Shown: positions 47,268-59,080 of the stretch, piece by piece | Position numbering within the stretch: position 1 is the stretch's first letter | Layout of the letters: each line of letters opens with the position of its first letter | From: Diphasiastrum complanatum | Lineage: Eukaryota; Streptophyta; Lycopodiopsida; Lycopodiales; Lycopodiaceae | Direction of reading: 5' to 3' | Assembly: GCA_029204225.1 (NCBI GenBank) | Contig: CM055098.1 | Location: 7,856,246 to 7,920,245 of the forward strand | DNA length: 64,000 nucleotides | The notes under the pieces: generated by a model | The model's input: only the letters and a program-made list of their open reading frames with translations | Told to the model about the DNA's origin: nothing | Database searches by the model: none | Program-made: the position numbers and the translations under genes

Positions 47268-47627
47268 CTATTCAGTAAGTTTTTCTACATTTTCTATATC
47301 AGTATTAGAAACTGTTAAGGCAACAGTCCCCTCTTCTATAATTTTGCCTTCCTCTGTTTCGGGAAGGACTTCTATGCCTTTTAAGACAACAGGCCTCTCT
47401 CCTATAATTTTGCCTTCCTCTATATTGGGAAGGAATTCTATGCCTTTTTGATTGTATATAACAATATCTGCATCTTGAGCAACCTGAAAGGCTGTTAAGG
47501 CATGAGCAACATGATTTTTTGGGCCCTCGATTTCAGGCGTAACACTTACACTGTTCTATACATAAGTTCTGATCAACTCTTGTCGAAATCTATATACATC
47601 GTCGGGAGTGTATGGCTCAAGGGTGAA
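47268..47627 (-). pseudogene. terminal exon with 22-residue repeat, one stop
   Basis: Minus-strand open reading from an acceptor-like CAG (47630-47628) to a TAG at 47270-47268, about 119 codons with a single internal TAG near 47550. It begins FTLEPYTPDDVYRFRQEL. Near the end a 22-residue unit occurs twice in tandem: KGIEFLPNIEEGKII and KGIEVLPETEEGKII plus seven residues each. Composition is acidic and well coding-like, and the 66-bp DNA repeat preserves frame. Family unknown. It faces the preceding gene remnant tail to tail. Confidence 0.5.
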
Positions 47628-47848
47628 CTGTCATCACAAAACAGTGAATGAGCAAATTACTAACAATGATAGTAAAGAAATAAGAATTAGAATGAAAGGA
47701 ACTACAAATGAATAAAATATTACCTTTTCAATATCTACATCGACTTGTAAATTATACTACTAAAAAAAGAGCTTAGTATTGTACAGGACAAACCATGCAC
47801 AACTAAAAGCGTCCCTTTATTGTACACACTGCATATATTGAACGAAAA

Positions 47849-48352
47849 TTGCATTTGATTTCTTTAGGTTTTACAACTTCCGAATATCACACGTGTCTCG
47901 TTTGTGGACCGAATAATGATGCTCGACACTCACGTCATCTAAGCAAAGTTGTATATGAAAATCATTGCAAATACTTGCATGAGGATTATTCGTTTCGAAA
48001 TACACAAAGAAGGGGATTTGGAGGAAAGACGGAAACAAGGATGCCTCCAAAGAGAATGTCCATGGCAGATTGGCACAAGCTCTGGATTGAATCTGAGACC
48101 AAGACAATCAAGGGTATGAAAAGACTATCTATCTTTCATTGTCTACCATATTGGAATAAACTTTTGATCAATCACTTGCTTGATCCTATGCATATATTCA
48201 AAAATGTAGGTGAATCAATATGGAAACAGTTGGTGGGCAAAAAAGATAGTATTAATGCAAGACAAGACCTAAAAAAATCAAAGACAAAAAAAGAGTATTG
48301 GCCACAAGTGTACATAACATTGCTTTTTTTTTTTTGTCAACAAATTTTTTAA
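47849..48352 (+). pseudogene. CACTA TNP2-type transposase fragment
   Basis: About 165 codons open. SLGFTTSEYHTCLVCGP and ARHSRHLSKVVYENHCKYL align with SGYNACPVCGEYLQARHS...YEGYTRYL of the TNP2 remnant at 33815-35990. Further on come FHCLPYWNKLLINHLLDPMHIFKNVGESIWKQL and NARQDL, the conserved Transposase_21 segment (LPYWKDLLVRHCLDVMHVEKNV...). It runs into a poly-T stretch at 48328. The N-terminal half and any termini are missing. It differs clearly from the other copy, so two CACTA lineages are represented. Confidence 0.9.
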
Positions 48353-48514
48353 ATATAATGATTTAGTCAGAGCACAATAATTTGACATCATGATCATTTG
48401 ATTTTTAGTTCAAAATCATGATCATATAATGATCATTTTATTATTATTACACTTTTTCAAAATCTCAAAAGAAGTCTTATTTAAATTTTTCCAACATTTT
48501 GGAATTCTCTAAAT

Positions 48515-48890
48515 ATTTGCCACGCGTGGCAAATCTCCAAAAAAATTATAGAAAGTTGAATTTTCATATTGCCATGTGTGGCAATATCAAAATTCAACTC
48601 TCTGTAATTCTCTGGAGATTTGCCACACGTGGCAAATCTCCAAAATTACACTTTGAGTGAAAGTTAGCTAAATAACAGCCACGTGTGGCACTTGTGGCTC
48701 AACCACGACAATCACTTTGGCGCTCATTTTTTTAAATTTTGTTTTAAAAAAAATTTGCGTGGCAATGCCACCACAAAAATTTTTATTGCCGGACCCACCT
48801 CCAGTTGGATTTCACTTGCAGAGTCCCGGAGTACTTTGGCGTGGATGTGCCACACGCGTGGCAGAGCCACACAAAATGGTGGGGCCCACT
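48515..48890. repeat. foldback DNA with repeated GCCACGTGGC palindromes
   Basis: The stretch 48515-48640 is a hairpin: the left arm AAATCTCCAAAAAAATTAT...ATATTGCCA pairs with a right arm ending CTGGAGATTT. The tips and the centre carry palindromes TTGCCACGCGTGGCAA, TTGCCATGTGTGGCAA and TTGCCACACGTGGCAA. More copies of CCACGTGTGG or CCACACGCGTGG follow at 48679 and 48849. The flanks are AT-rich at first and GC-richer after 48700. No open frame. Confidence 0.8.
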
Positions 48891-49141
48891 AGGTAAGGCT
48901 TAGCCAACAGTAGCTTGAGTGGTGGGACCCAGTTTTTTATCTATATACTAGGAATATCCACAACAGGGTCCTCGAACCAAAGTAGTGCCGATCCCTCGGC
49001 ACTTGCCTGCAATTGTCGTGCAGGAGAGCTTAGGAGAGTTGTTGATAAATTGAGGACAAGGCACTGTCATTGTAGGTGCTGATTCCTACTACGTAATTGG
49101 CCTTTTTGGACTTGAATTCTTTGGATATGGCCTTTGAAGTA

Positions 49142-49600
49142 CTATGATAACCGGATTTGGCATTGGTTTGGGGGTCTGTTGCATTGTGGAACAATTATAC
49201 CCTGGCTAAATATTGTTCGTTGAAAGACAAGTATCAACCTTAGTCTTCCCCTTATCATTGCACTTTCCAGTTGAAGGTTGCGTGATTGCACTTTTCCTTG
49301 GATCTTGTGCTGAACTGCCTTCAATTCACTCTATGGACACAGGTTCCCTTTGTAATTCATCACTAAGAAATTTGTGCATTGATTGTGCCAAGAGCCCTGA
49401 TAGAACTTGTCGGACTTCCTTGGTTGCCAATTTCTTGACTTCCTATGCTATCATTGGCTTGATAGATTCTACCAGCTCTATTTTTTGTGATGGAATTGTC
49501 TTGTTTCCCATGGAGATCTCTGTGTACTTTGGGACTTTAGTCATATTGTCTTCTTCCTCACTCGTTTCATAACCAGGTGGCACTAGGATTTTCTTTTATA
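49142..49600 (-). pseudogene. unrecognised coding fragment
   Basis: The minus strand reads KILVPPGYETSEEEDNMTKVP, then charged helical sequence (VESIKPMIA, a TAG near 49448, EVKKLATKEVRQVLSGLLAQ) and a basic end. Composition is coding-like for about 140 codons with a single stop. PPGYETSEEED resembles linkers in transposon-encoded proteins, but I cannot assign it. It adjoins a tandem repeat. Confidence 0.35.
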
Positions 49601-49619
49601 GTGGATTCTATCGATAGGT

Positions 49620-50440
49620 CTGTCTAAGAGGGTTCTGTCTTCGTTTTTCGTCTTTTTTGTCCTTGGAAACTCTCACAGAGGCACTTTTTCTGGGAACTAA
49701 CTTTCGCAGGCTGTTTTGTGTCACTATCTCAATGAGATGGAGCTGCAAAATTCTCTACAAAGGTTATTTACCACAAATTGAAAATTTTATTGTCTGAGAG
49801 GCTTCTGCCTTCGTTTGTTCTCTTTTTTAACCTTGGGAACTCTCACAAAAGCACATTTTCTGGGAACTAGCTCTCGTAGACTCTACTGTGTCACTATCTC
49901 AATGAGATGGAGCTGCAGAATTCTTTGTGAATAATACTTACCACAAGAACTGAAAATTTTGTTGTTTGAGAGAGTTTTGTCTTCGATTTTTATCTTTTTT
50001 GACCTCGAGAACTCTCACAGAGGCACTTTTTCTAGGAACTAACTCTCGTAGGCTCTTCTGTGTCCTATCTCACTGAGACGGAGTTGCACAATTTTCTACG
50101 AATGTTACTTACCATAGGAACTGTAATGTTTGCTGTCCGAGAGGGTTCTACCTTCGTTTTTCGTCTTTTTTGAACCTAAGAAACCTTCGTGGAGGGGGTC
50201 AAACTTCAAACTAACTCTCGCAGGTTTCACAGTGTGCCTATCTCAATGAAAAGTAGCTTCAAGAGTCTCTATGAAGGTTACTTTGCAGTTTTGAAATTTT
50301 TTTTTTTACAAGAGATTTTTGATTTTTTGGGATTTTTCTCTGTTTTTTCAAAATTTGTTGGGAACTAAGTCTCGTAGGCTTCTATGAAAGTCTAGGACTA
50401 TGACTTGGAGCTGCTACCAGTCGTGCGAATGTTAATTCTT
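49620..50440. repeat. ~171-bp tandem repeat, four to five copies
   Basis: The landmark phrase TTCT(G/A)(C/T)CTTCGTTT recurs at 49633, 49803, 49975 and 50146 (steps 170, 172, 171). Each unit also carries CTCACAGAGGCACTTTTTCT and ATCTCAATGAGATGGAG. A fifth, degenerate copy extends to about 50440. The units differ by perhaps 15-25 percent, so the array is old. Confidence 0.88.
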
Positions 50441-51546
<1,106 letters not shown>

Positions 51547-51834
51547 CATAGTTCCCTTCTAGAATTGAGATTGTATAATGAGTACAAATGGTGCCCTTTT
51601 ATGCTTGCCTATTGGCTACTTGAAGTGGCAAGGATTGAGATCCTAGCCCTTCAAAGAAACACAAAAGGTCTACTGGTGCACAAAGAAGCACACCCCACCT
51701 ATCACCATTTTTTTTTACTTTGACTCCACCTTATAACTTAGACTTTGGCCTTTTAACTTATTTATTTGCACCTAGGTCCCAAGTCACTAGGAAACAACTT
51801 AAACTATTCAATTAATATGCTCATTGGGCTGGGC

Positions 51835-52260
51835 TTATACATGCAGGAAGCTCGTGCCTCTGTCTGTCACATGTGAATGGCGTTGATGTTCTAATGGTAG
51901 TTTTTTTAATAACACAACTTGAGTCTCGATGTGTTTAGCTCTTCTACTTTTTTCTTTCTGTATCCTCCACAACTTGTCCCAAGATTCTAATTTAGTTTTA
52001 TCTATCCCCGAGGGAGCTTCATCTCCCAGATCTTGAAGACACTTAATAGCATTTCCAATAAAACTAGAAATATTTTTCGTAACTTTCTCTTCATTGGCAT
52101 TGTACTCTTTACACGCCGATTGAACTATTTCATTTGTAAGTGCTCTCACACGAGCCTCATTACAAACAACTTCCTCTAACTCAGTGTTGTTAAAGCCATC
52201 TATTAATCGACAAACAGATGTACATAAAGACTTGAGAAGAATTTTTCTTTGGTCGACCAT
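51835..52260 (-). CDS. hypothetical protein or exon, 141 residues
   Basis: ATG at 52260 (MVDQRKILLKSLCTSVCRLI) with an uninterrupted frame to 51835. The residues are helix-forming and charged (NEEKVTKNISSFIGNAIKCLQDLG, WDKLWRIQKEKSRRAKH), without membrane segment or signal. I recognise no domain. It lies 660 bases downstream, on the minus strand, of an LTR with primer site, so it could be an unusual first ORF of that element or an unrelated host exon. No other exon was found nearby. Confidence 0.4.
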   Translation of the reverse strand: MVDQRKILLKSLCTSVCRLIDGFNNTELEEVVCNEARVRALTNEIVQSACKEYNANEEKVTKNISSFIGNAIKCLQDLGDEAPSGIDKTKLESWDKLWRIQKEKSRRAKHIETQVVLLKKLPLEHQRHSHVTDRGTSFLHV

Positions 52261-52919
52261 TTTTCCTGCAAAAAAATTTAACAAGTTACTAATACTAAAA
52301 AATTGAAATTATAATAACAAATTTCATTCGATAACAACTGTTAAAACTGTGAAATTTCACATGAGGTCTCTCTCTTGTAGTGTTTCACTCAAATTAGATT
52401 TCTAATCCAACAAATGGACTTATAATCCTAGTTCTAGCACTCCCTCACAAAGTTGGAATGAAGATAAGATGATGTGAAATCGACTTACAATCAAATCTTG
52501 CCAATTTTGGCTATTTTTGGACAGTAACATGACAAAATCTCCCCTCACACTTTTTTGATGTACTTTCAAGACCTGTAAACCAAGTTTATAGGACCTGATT
52601 TCAGCCTAGATTCATTAGATCTCATGACCCTAATTCAAATCTAATCAATGGCACTCAATCTTGGTAGCTTATACTAAGATTTCCACCAAAACTTACATCA
52701 AAAGCTCACAAATTGAATTTCTTTGGATCAAATGAATACCATGCATTAAATGTGGGTACAGAGGTGCCCACACATGTGGATAGTATGGATTTTGACCCCT
52801 ACCAAGTTTGGGATCACCAAAATCAAGATTCTAGCTTGCCCTGTCAATACTAGTTTTTAGCACCAAAACTTGCTAAAAATGGATTTGCATTAGATCAATG
52901 GCTTATGCACTTGTACTTG
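52261..52919 (-). mobile_element. possible untranslated interior of LTR element
   Basis: Directly downstream (minus sense) of the primer-binding site. Non-coding. Includes a palindrome TGTGAAATTTCACA at 52350-52363 that combines both LTR end sequences of this family, as if two LTR ends met there. Confidence 0.4.
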
Positions 52920-53618
52920 GCTCTGATACCATGTGAAAATACTGTAATTTAGGACCATAAATGGATTTACAAAAGATACACAAGAGTGATTGGATGCTTG
53001 CTTAACAATCTATCAAAAAACTCGACACAAAAAGTTGATCTAGATTGGCAATTTGACAAACAACAAGCATTAACAATCAAAATCATTGATCAACATTGAA
53101 ATCTGAGTACACACGTGTGCACTACAGGCTGTAGCATAGCCTTCAACCTAAGAAACAAGTAGAAATTGATTTGGTTTCATTTGGATCAGAAAAACTCAAT
53201 GTACATAGTGAACTAGCTTGAGATTGCCAATGAGCTCCAAAAATATTCTATTTTCTCACCGTTGGGAGCTTGGAATACATAGCAGATTCGATTTCCTTCT
53301 TGAAGTTAGGTGGATTTCCAGCATGTAATAAGGAAGTTAACTCACTCTTCTTGCCCTAAAATGAAACCCTAGCCTAGATCCTAGAGTTATGCTTGGTAGG
53401 TAGCTAGTTGGTCAAATTTTCATCTTAAACTTAGGTGTAGGTCCTATAAAGTAGGGATGACCACCAAATAGACATGACCAAATATCTTGAATTGACCTAA
53501 CCTACATTAGGAGTGGATTGCCACGTGGCATCTTGGCCTTACATGTGTGGAATCCAATTATACACAATATTTACAATGTTCTACCTGGCTAGATTTGCCA
53601 AATTTCCTATTTTTCACA
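52920..53618 (-). mobile_element. 5' LTR with primer-binding site
   Basis: The LTR 52932-53618 (687 bp) starts TGTGAAAA and ends TTTTCACA. At its left edge the minus strand reads TGGTATCAGAGC (52931-52920), the site complementary to initiator methionine tRNA, so it is the 5' LTR of a minus-strand element. The opposite LTR is not seen. Ends and first bases match the solo LTR at 146-792, making the two members of one family. Confidence 0.85.
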
Positions 53619-53639
53619 AAAATAAATTTAGAATAACCA

Positions 53640-54000
53640 CAAACTGGAGACTAATCTTGCAACAAACAACCATGAAAGTTATAGATTCATCAATAGCACC
53701 TAGCCAAGTGAATAGTCGTGCACCAAAGATCAATTAATAATTATCAGGTACACAAATGGTTATTGAAGACTCATCAATAACACCTAGCCAAGTGAATAGC
53801 TGCGCAAATGAATTTAGAATAACGACAACCTAGAGACTAATCATGCAACAAACAACCATGATAGTTATAGATGCATCAATAGCACCTAGCCAAGTGAATA
53901 GCCATGCACTAAAGATGAATCAGACACACAAATGGTTATTAAAATTCATCAATAGCACCTAGCCAAGTGAATAGTCGTGCACCAAAAATGAATCTAAAAT
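53640..54000. repeat. tandem repeat with ATCAATAGCACCTAGCC core
   Basis: Four copies of CATCAATAGCACCTAGCCAA plus GTGAATAG occur near 53688, 53772, 53873 and 53946. Longer phrases (AATTTAGAATAAC, CAACAAACAACCATGA, ACACAAATGGTTATT) alternate between them, giving a higher-order period of about 185 bases. It begins right after the LTR end. Confidence 0.88.
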
Positions 54001-54939
54001 AACCACAAACATGAAAAGGCGATATTTAAAATTAAAAGTACAAAATCTAAAATTTAACTACCTTGGATTACTGTCGTGCACAAATAAAATCACAAGCAAT
54101 AAGACTAGGAAGCAAGAGGATTAGAAAGCTGAATGTGAGGAACAAGACGGGATATGGCCTTCATTTATAATAAAAAAGCCCACCAGGCTATGTTAGTAGA
54201 CACCTAGTGGGCCCGGCGGGCATTTTATAAAGGCCCGGCGGGCTTCTTTGGTGAGCTCGGCAAGCTGTTTTACCAAACCACCCGGTCCACATCCCACCAA
54301 CAGGTCATTTTTTGATAACATTATTATGATTCTTCATGTAATCATGCCAACATTATAGTTATTTTCTTAAAAAAACAGAGCAATTACGTCAATATGAAAA
54401 CCCTAGGAAACAATTACTATCTGACTTCGACAAGTTGTTCGATATGTCTGTATCATTAAACTCGGTCTGATATGTTGATGCCACCTGTTGAGCGATTCTC
54501 GAGTATTTTTGCAGACTATGTAGAAACACATGTAAAACTGTAGAACTGAATAAATGAAATGGATGTAGATTAAAGATTGATAATTCGAATGAATCACTCC
54601 CAATAGTAGAATTATTCAACAATAGCAAGTTCACAAATCATGTCTTATGTCGAACATCAATTTAACACAATTGAATATGATGTTAATTGTAAAATAAATG
54701 AAGTAACCTAAAAGTTGTCATAAATTTTTAGCAACCACTACAAAAAGCCAAAAAGTTTGATTAGACTCTAGTCAAACTCAATTCATCCACATACTTGATT
54801 CCGATACAATGTCAATAACACCCAAAATCTCTATGCTTTCCATTTCACGAAGCTCCAACGGTAGCTCTATCACCACTTTTATGCCCGCACACTATCCTTG
54901 GAGTAGAAACAAACACACAAGACTACAAGTTGTGGCACG
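54001..54939. other. no gene seen; GC words near 54200
   Basis: Mostly AT-rich. At 54208-54250 the word GGCCCGGCGGGC occurs twice, flanked by GCCCACCAGGC. No frame of interest. Confidence 0.4.
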
Positions 54940-56010
54940 ACTCACCCAACCATATCTAAGAAGTATTTAGACTCCCCTGAGCCAACATCCATTCTCTTGA
55001 CTCTTGAGCAATGCACAATACTTATAATATGTTGAAACATAAGGAGAGAGGGTATATAAATACTCTTTGAAACCCTAGCCTCCATACAACATGTGGATTC
55101 TCCATCCAAGAGCTTTCCTTTCCCTACGTAGCTACAATATCTTGTTATAAACGTCATGACATTGTACAACCACTCTTGCATGAGGTAGGGCTTTAACCAA
55201 ATAGCTTCCACAACCTATTATGTCTATGGACATAACAAACATAAAAGCAACACTAGATGACATAAAGCTTGAGTATGTCATTAGTGAGCTCTTCTCAGCC
55301 TCATCAAAGGTGAAATTACCTTTCTTACCACCTTCTTCTTGATTTTTTTTCCATTTGAAACATTTACTTGCATGATGAGCAAGCTTCTTACAATAAAAGC
55401 ACTTCACCTTTGACTTGTCTCTCTTGCCTTGAAAAGTAGTACTTTCTTCTTTGGATCACAATCTTTGATTATCACAACCTCTTGACCTTTTTTTTTTCCT
55501 TTGGATTTGATGAAGAATTCCTCATTATCTTGCCTAATGGTGGAGATGTCTCTTCTTGTCTGTATGTTGGCAATGCTATGGTTGACCACTAGCATAGTTT
55601 GCAATCTTTCCAAGGAGGGATTCTCCTTTTGGATAGCAAAACTTTGAACAAGGTTTTCATAATGACTTACAAATTCATTGAGGGGGACTTGGACACATTT
55701 ACTCTTTTTTATTGCTCCTCTAATGTCGTCAAGCTCTTCATTTATCGACTTGATCATCATGACATATGCATTTGTTGATTCCTGATCTTCAAGTTGGAAT
55801 CATTTGTTGACTTGACTCCTTATGATTAACACCTTTGAAGTATTCTTGGCTTCATAGATGCCTTGAAGTGTGCACCAAGCCTTCATTTTTTTATAGTAGC
55901 TCCTTTCAACTCCTCAAAGAGCTCATTATAAGACACATTCATTTTGATGATGTATAGAACTAGTCTAGCCCTCTTATCATATCTCACTCCTCCTTACATC
56001 TGTTGAGGTC
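54940..56010 (-). mobile_element. Ty1/copia gag fragment G
   Basis: The minus strand, with breaks, reads ARLVLYIIKMNVSYNELFEEL near 55965-55900, then AWCTLQGIYEAK-like wording and an open frame from 55760 (MMIKSINEELDDIRGAIKK, NPSLERLQTML). A basic region and a complete zinc knuckle CFYCKKLAHHASKCF (CX2CX4HX4C, near 55400-55355) follow. Order and content fit copia Gag. Protease and integrase do not follow on the left. Confidence 0.75.
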
Positions 56011-56017
56011 AAAACTA

Positions 56018-56714
56018 AGTACCATATCCTAAAATCTTAAGTGCAATATTTTTCTTTACAAAAATTATTTTATGCACCTTATTAAAATTATGTCCTCCAA
56101 GAAAATGAGAAAGTGCCTTGATTGCCATAATCATTGTATCACCATGTTGATGAAACTTTGAATGAGCAATACTTATCTCATTATTCTTGAAGAACTTCAG
56201 ATAATGACCCAATGCATGATCTCTGGCTACCTCGACGAATTGCAAAATCATCAAGAAAAATTGTGTTTTGAAATGAAAAAAAAAAAATGCAAAGTAAGCT
56301 CCAGTACAAAATCTGACATTACGGATCTACTAGTACAAGATAAGATACAAAACTTACACATTCAGCTTTGTCTTTCTTGATTACTACCTCTCCATCAATA
56401 TTATGTCCACCTTTTGATGTCAATAAGGCTAGTGAATAGACAATTGGATTTGAAAAACCAAGCTGGCTTTGAAATCTCAAGAACTCCTTGTCAGAACAAA
56501 AATCATTTTCTTTTTGGCGCATTTCTTCCACAGGCATTTTCAGGCAATCTTTCCCTGAATGAAATTCATTCTTATTTACATAGTCAACACCAGGGAGAAG
56601 ATCATCAGCATCATAATCGATTATATCCAAAAATTCATGAAGCTCTTTGCTCAAAATACAAAGAGTCTCGGCCTCTGTGAAATAAAAAAGATCTGATATA
56701 TCCGATAGTGTCAA
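56018..56714 (-). pseudogene. unrecognised two-exon coding fragment
   Basis: Minus-strand exon one, 56714-56358, is open from MTLSDISDLFYFTEAETLC through EEMRQKENDFCSDKEFL to KKDKAEC, then a good donor GTAAGT. After a T-rich stretch a second open piece begins near 56233 at GTAGCCAGAGAT. It reads in phase VARDHALGHYLKFFKNNEIS, HGDTMIMAIKALSHFLGGH to a stop near 56018. Join and boundaries are inferred. Acidic first part, basic second part, no motif I know. Adjacent copia gag begins just beyond the stop. No stop lies within the joined frame, so a working exon pair is possible. Confidence 0.4.
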
Positions 56715-57290
56715 AAAATTTTACATATAGATTTTTATTGTCACAACTTGGGAATTCACCCCAAGTCTAATCCTACTAAGGAAAAAGCTAAGTATATGCC
56801 CATCTTATCTTGCATAATATTTTTATTAATTCATTGGCATATTTTCTAGAGGTTGCCCATCCTCAATCATGGTGGAAGAGGTCAATAGGGTGATCAGTCC
56901 CTTGGCCTAGTCCCGATCTTTATAGACTCCTTTGGGCCTTCATTATAGACTTAGAAATAAGCCTTCTTTATAGACTTGTCAAAAAGCCTTCTTTGGTACC
57001 AACCTTAAGCTTAGAAATATCCGTTCTTGTTCTCAGGCACTTTCATGAGTACCTGCACATACCTTCAAAGAAATGTTAGTTTTCATACCATTAGACATGG
57101 TTCATAGAAGGTTCTTAGTTTTACAAATAGTAATACCTGCACACTTTAAATCATTAGAAGAAAAATAAGTTCATACATTATTCAAATAGAATAATGATCA
57201 TTGGTAATTTCATGTAATCAAAGTTGATATGAAAATGGAAGATGGGAAAAGCCTTTATTTCTTTGGTACTAAACCAAGCTAGGGCTCATT
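56715..57290. other. no gene seen
   Basis: Non-coding. Phrases like CTTCTTTATAGACTTAG... and AAGCCTTCTTT recur between 56940 and 57000. Confidence 0.4.
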
Positions 57291-57985
57291 TACAGAATAC
57301 CTATTCAAGAAGTTTGGCATAAAAGGATGGGGCACCTCAACTTCAAGTCATTGGAGGTAATGGCTAGGAAGCAAGTTGTGATTGGTCTTCCAAGTTCCTT
57401 AAAAAGTACCAATCATGTTTGTGAGTCTTGTGTTTTGTCAAAGTCACATAGACTACCTTATACCAAATCTACATCTAGATCTACAAAGCCTTTTCAAATT
57501 GTACATTCGGATATTCAGGGAATTACTACAATTAGCAATAGTGGAGCTAAGATGTATGTAACTTTCATTGATGATTTTAGTAGATTTTGTTGGATCTATC
57601 TACTAAAGAACTAAGATGAAGTGTATGATGTCTTTGTTAAGTTCAAGAATGCAAGGGAGAACCAATTTTCTACAAGGATCAAATGCTTGAGGAGTGACAA
57701 TGGTGGAGAGTACATATCTACCAAGTTTAAGGCTTTTCGTGATGAGCATGGAATCAAGAGAGAGTATACAACACCAAGGACCCCACAACAAACTGGAGTG
57801 TCTGAGAGGAAGAATAGAACTTTATGTGAAAGTTCCAAAGCCATGAGATTAAGTGCTAACCTTGATAAGCCATTTTGGGATCAAGCTTTGTGTGTGCTAA
57901 TTGGGGTAAATGCTCTTGTTTCTAGCACCAAATACAAGAAAATAACACTCATTTATCTTAATAGACTTGTCTGTCTCCTATGATA
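57291..57985 (+). mobile_element. Ty1/copia pre-integrase and integrase fragment H
   Basis: The plus strand reads WHKRMGHLNFKSLEVMARK, HVCESCVLSKSHRLPY (the zinc-binding part), PFQIVHSDIQGI and VTFIDDFSRFCWIYLLKN. After one TAA come CLRSDNGGEYISTKF, TTPRTPQQTGVSERKNRTL and DQALCVLIGVNALVSSTKY. It keeps Asp and neighbouring residues of the catalytic triad. It is the best preserved integrase in the window but ends at about 57985 in unrelated sequence. Confidence 0.9.
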
Positions 57986-58810
57986 ACTGGAAATCCAATT
58001 CAAATGAAGGATTGTACTCAAGCATCTACAGACCATAAACTGTAGTAGAATAACATCTACTAGATAAATTAAAATTTTCACAAATAAAATACTTATCTTG
58101 TGAGAATGTCTGTGAGATCCATAGGTTCTCAAATAAAATACTGGAGTAGAGAGATTCAAAATACTGATCTGAATTCTAACTCAAATAATAGATCAAAAAT
58201 TAATCATCACACTTAAGAATCATTACCATTTCTTATAATCCTCTGACAATAATTAAGTATCTATCTATCCGTCAACCATAAATATTTAGATTCATATGAT
58301 TTGTCAATCATAATTTCCTAGAATCCAAAGTTCTACTTAATCATTTACTAAATACTAGAGTATATGTCCAACATAACTCATGAAAAGTAAGAGTCATTCC
58401 AAAATCTTTCCATTAAGAAAATACTGGATTTAGGAATACTTTCAAAACATGATTCTTTAACTGAAGTGCAAGATTCAAGTACTATAAACAACTTGTAATC
58501 AAAGACTGAACGCATACCAAAATGACAATCATCTTCATTTACAAAACTTTAGATTACAATCTAGAATCAAATCTAGATATCCAAAAACCGCTGAATATCA
58601 ATTCTGATATTATTCTTGGATTCATTATGATTTGTTATCCAATTGAGCGCTCTGGGATACAATCACTAATGAGCTGAGTTTATTTCTTAACTAAGGAATA
58701 CTCTATCCCAAGAATACTGTATATCCAATGCACATTTCAACTGATAAATCCAAATGATTCACTAATCATGCGTCTTACAAGCAATATAAATCAAAACCAT
58801 CAGTTTCTAG
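57986..58810. other. no gene seen
   Basis: AT-rich, similar in texture to 61900-63700. No coding frame, no borders. Confidence 0.4.
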
Positions 58811-59080
58811 TTAATCCATGATAGGAAAAATTTTCGACGGGGGATTGGTCTCTCCAGGAAGCCCTACAGGGGAAGGGCCCACACTGCCCTTACGTGAGTG
58901 ATTGAGGGATACCGCTTCCAATTCTAAGGGCCATCTCAACAACCCCGTGCTCCCCAACCGATGAGGGTTTTCCAAGCCCCCAGAAGCACGGCTGCAAGGA
59001 GGTGTAACTGCAATCTCGATCTTATCGATCTTGTCTTTCCATATCCTAAGTTCTAGGTGAGGGTAATTAAGGACATCCAT
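58811..59080 (-). other. GC-rich block with open frame, unassigned
   Basis: An isolated GC-rich stretch within AT-rich DNA, open on the minus strand for 89 codons (VSLNHSRKGSVGPSPVGLPG and so on). No recognised family. It could be a transposon border region or a transferred organellar piece; neither is shown. Confidence 0.3.
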
